From Anoxynatronum sibiricum (GTDB taxonomy: Bacteria > Bacillota > Clostridia > Peptostreptococcales > Tindalliaceae): DNA of 30,488 bases. Both the position numbers and the translations under genes were made by a program. Each line of letters begins with the position of its first letter. Positions within the stretch are counted from its first letter, which is position 1. The DNA is taken from positions 1 to 30,488 of the forward strand of contig NZ_JBCITM010000029.1 in NCBI RefSeq assembly GCF_039414295.1, in the 5' to 3' direction. The notes beneath the pieces are model-generated. The model made no database searches. It was not told the DNA's origin and saw only the letters and a program-made list of their open reading frames with translations. This document shows, piece by piece, positions 29,679-30,488 of the stretch.

Positions 29679-29683
29679 CTTTC

Positions 29684-29998
29684 CTATAACTTGATTTCAA
29701 TATCCACGCCCGCTGGCAAATCCAGTTTCATAAGTGAATCGACCGTCTTGGGTGTGGGGCTCAGAATGTCAATCAAACGTTTGTGAGTGCGCATTTCGAA
29801 CTGCTCTCTGGAATCTTTGTGTTTGTGTACCGATCGCAGGATGGTAACGATCTGCTTTTCAGTAGGCAGGGGGATTGGCCCTGACACATCGGCACCACTT
29901 CTTTTAGCAGTGTCGACAATCTTTTCTGCCGATTGGTCCAGCACCTTGTGATCATACGCCTTCAATCTGATTCTGATTTTTTGTTTTGCTTTAGCCAT
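29684..29998 (-). CDS. rpsJ: 30S ribosomal protein S10 (NusE)
   Basis: A 104-residue S10, beginning with QKIRIRLKAYDHKVLDQSAE and containing GPIPLPTEKQIVTILRSVH and FEMRTHKRLIDI. Besides its place in the 30S head it acts with NusB at boxA in antitermination. It is the first gene of the long operon, preceded by its own promoter (30186-30214) and by AGGAGG just ahead of the ATG. Confidence 0.98.
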   Translation of the reverse strand: MAKAKQKIRIRLKAYDHKVLDQSAEKIVDTAKRSGADVSGPIPLPTEKQIVTILRSVHKHKDSREQFEMRTHKRLIDILSPTPKTVDSLMKLDLPAGVDIEIKL

Positions 29999-30015
29999 TT
30001 GCTAACCTCCTCCAT

Positions 30016-30033
30016 TCGCACGTTTTCGTGCGA
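30016..30033 (-). promoter_or_regulatory. Leader hairpin just upstream of the rpsJ ribosome binding site
   Basis: TCGCACG (30016-30022) and CGTGCGA (30027-30033) form a perfect 7-bp stem with a 4-base loop (AAAA in the RNA). It ends about five bases before GGAGGAGG, so it could set access to the start of rpsJ. It is the most stable structure seen in the leader of about 180 bases. Confidence 0.5.
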
Positions 30034-30185
30034 CAGGACATGAACACTGCTCCGGGTGTGTTGCATTTTTTTAAATCCGAAACATTTCTATCCAGTCGCC
30101 TGATTCTTAGATCCGACATTCTCCACGGAAATTCCCCTTCGAAAGGCCACCTTCCGCTTCATCGCATAAAATGGGACACTTAAGT
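30034..30185 (-). other. Upstream part of the rpsJ leader
   Basis: This is the transcribed leader between the predicted start (about 30180) and the hairpin at 30016-30033. Apart from a short CCTT/AAGG hairpin on the minus strand (about 30137-30147) nothing coding or strongly structured is seen. Confidence 0.4.
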
Positions 30186-30214
30186 ATTTTATAATACAAT
30201 TGCAAGAAAAGCAA
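30186..30214 (-). promoter_or_regulatory. S10 operon promoter
   Basis: On the minus strand TTGCTT (30214-30209) and TAAAAT (30191-30186) are 17 bases apart, followed by an expected start near 30180. The surroundings are very A+T rich. It lies between the tuf terminator and rpsJ, so it can drive the whole S10-spc-alpha operon independently of tuf. Confidence 0.7.
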
Positions 30215-30297
30215 GATGATTTGACTGTTTTTTTCTGCAAAAACCAACTTTATTAACTTCTTTTTTTGTGCGCCTGCCCATCATCTGAAATTAAGGT

Positions 30298-30325
30298 AAA
30301 AAAGGACCAGGCTTTTGCCTGGTCC
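30298..30325 (-). terminator. Intrinsic terminator after tuf
   Basis: On the minus strand GGACCAGGC (30325-30317) pairs perfectly with GCCTGGTCC (30312-30304) around AAAA and is followed by T6 (30303-30298). This is a strong, textbook terminator that ends the tuf transcript 35 bases beyond its stop codon. Confidence 0.95.
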
Positions 30326-30360
30326 CCTAAGCTGCTTCACATCGTGATCGGCTACAGCAA

Positions 30361-30488
30361 TTACTCGATGATCTGAGCGACAACACCGGCACCTACTGTT
30401 CGGCCGCCTTCGCGAATGGCAAATCGCAGGCCTTCTTCGGTGGCGATGGGGCTGATCAGTTCGATGTCCATGGTGATGTTGTCACCAG
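30361..30488 (-). CDS. tuf: Elongation factor Tu, C-terminal end only
   Basis: The last 41 codons plus stop are present; the rest lies beyond the right edge. The residues begin GDNITMDIELISPIA and end GRTVGAGVVAQIIE, the conserved end of the EF-Tu beta-barrel domain 3 that contacts aminoacyl-tRNA. EF-Tu delivers aminoacyl-tRNA to the ribosome. It is followed by a strong terminator and then the S10 operon promoter. Confidence 0.98.
   Translation of the reverse strand, partial: GDNITMDIELISPIATEEGLRFAIREGGRTVGAGVVAQIIE

Overview
This window is a core, ribosome-centred chromosomal region of a low-to-mid GC Firmicute, most likely a clostridial (class Clostridia) bacterium. The lineage call rests on gene order and gene types: the S10-spc-alpha superoperon runs without a break from tuf to rplQ, with rpsD lying inside the alpha operon between rpsK and rpoA. 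A KOW-domain protein sits between map and infA, S14 is the short zinc (type Z) form, and ecfA1-ecfA2-ecfT-truA-rplM-rpsI follow rplQ. A tetrahydrofolate riboswitch controls a FolT-type transporter gene. Genus cannot be settled from the sequence alone. No mobile element, tRNA or CRISPR array was seen.

Layout. Positions 1-40 are the 5' end of a 16S rRNA gene on the minus strand, with its promoter near 184-212. Diverging from it is a promoter, THF riboswitch and folT (plus strand), which ends at a bidirectional terminator shared with malQ. Then on the minus strand come malQ and glgP (alpha-glucan breakdown), a 660-base non-coding stretch holding a promoter and a probable structured leader, a TPR-GAF-GGDEF diguanylate cyclase, uppP, and a YjbQ-family gene. 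cobO is on the plus strand and converges on rpsI through a second bidirectional terminator. From 9952 to the right edge everything is on the minus strand; in transcription order it reads tuf (3' end only), rpsJ-rplC-rplD-rplW-rplB-rpsS-rplV-rpsC-rplP-rpmC-rpsQ-rplN-rplX-rplE-rpsZ-rpsH-rplF-rplR-rpsE-rpmD-rplO-secY-adk-map-KOW-infA-rpmJ-rpsM-rpsK-rpsD-rpoA-rplQ-ecfA1-ecfA2-ecfT-truA-rplM-rpsI.

How the genes fit together. Most of the window makes the translation and transcription machinery plus the protein export channel. The ECF energising module (EcfA1, EcfA2, EcfT) has no substrate-binding subunit beside it, but folT at the other end of the window encodes one with no module of its own, so the two probably assemble into a folate importer. 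GlgP and MalQ are partners in degrading glycogen or maltodextrins.

The coding content is conventional. The parts that reward a second look are untranslated: a long leader before glgP with competing helices, a small ORF and a terminator-like hairpin; structured gaps before rpsM, between rpsJ and rplC, and before rplM; and a clear intrinsic terminator between rplQ and ecfA1. Several genes needed start correction by ribosome binding site (folT, cobO, truA, adk, map, infA, rpsM, rplO, rplX, rplN, rpmC, rpsC, rplV, rplC), and two very short genes (rpmJ, rpmD) were found by direct reading.
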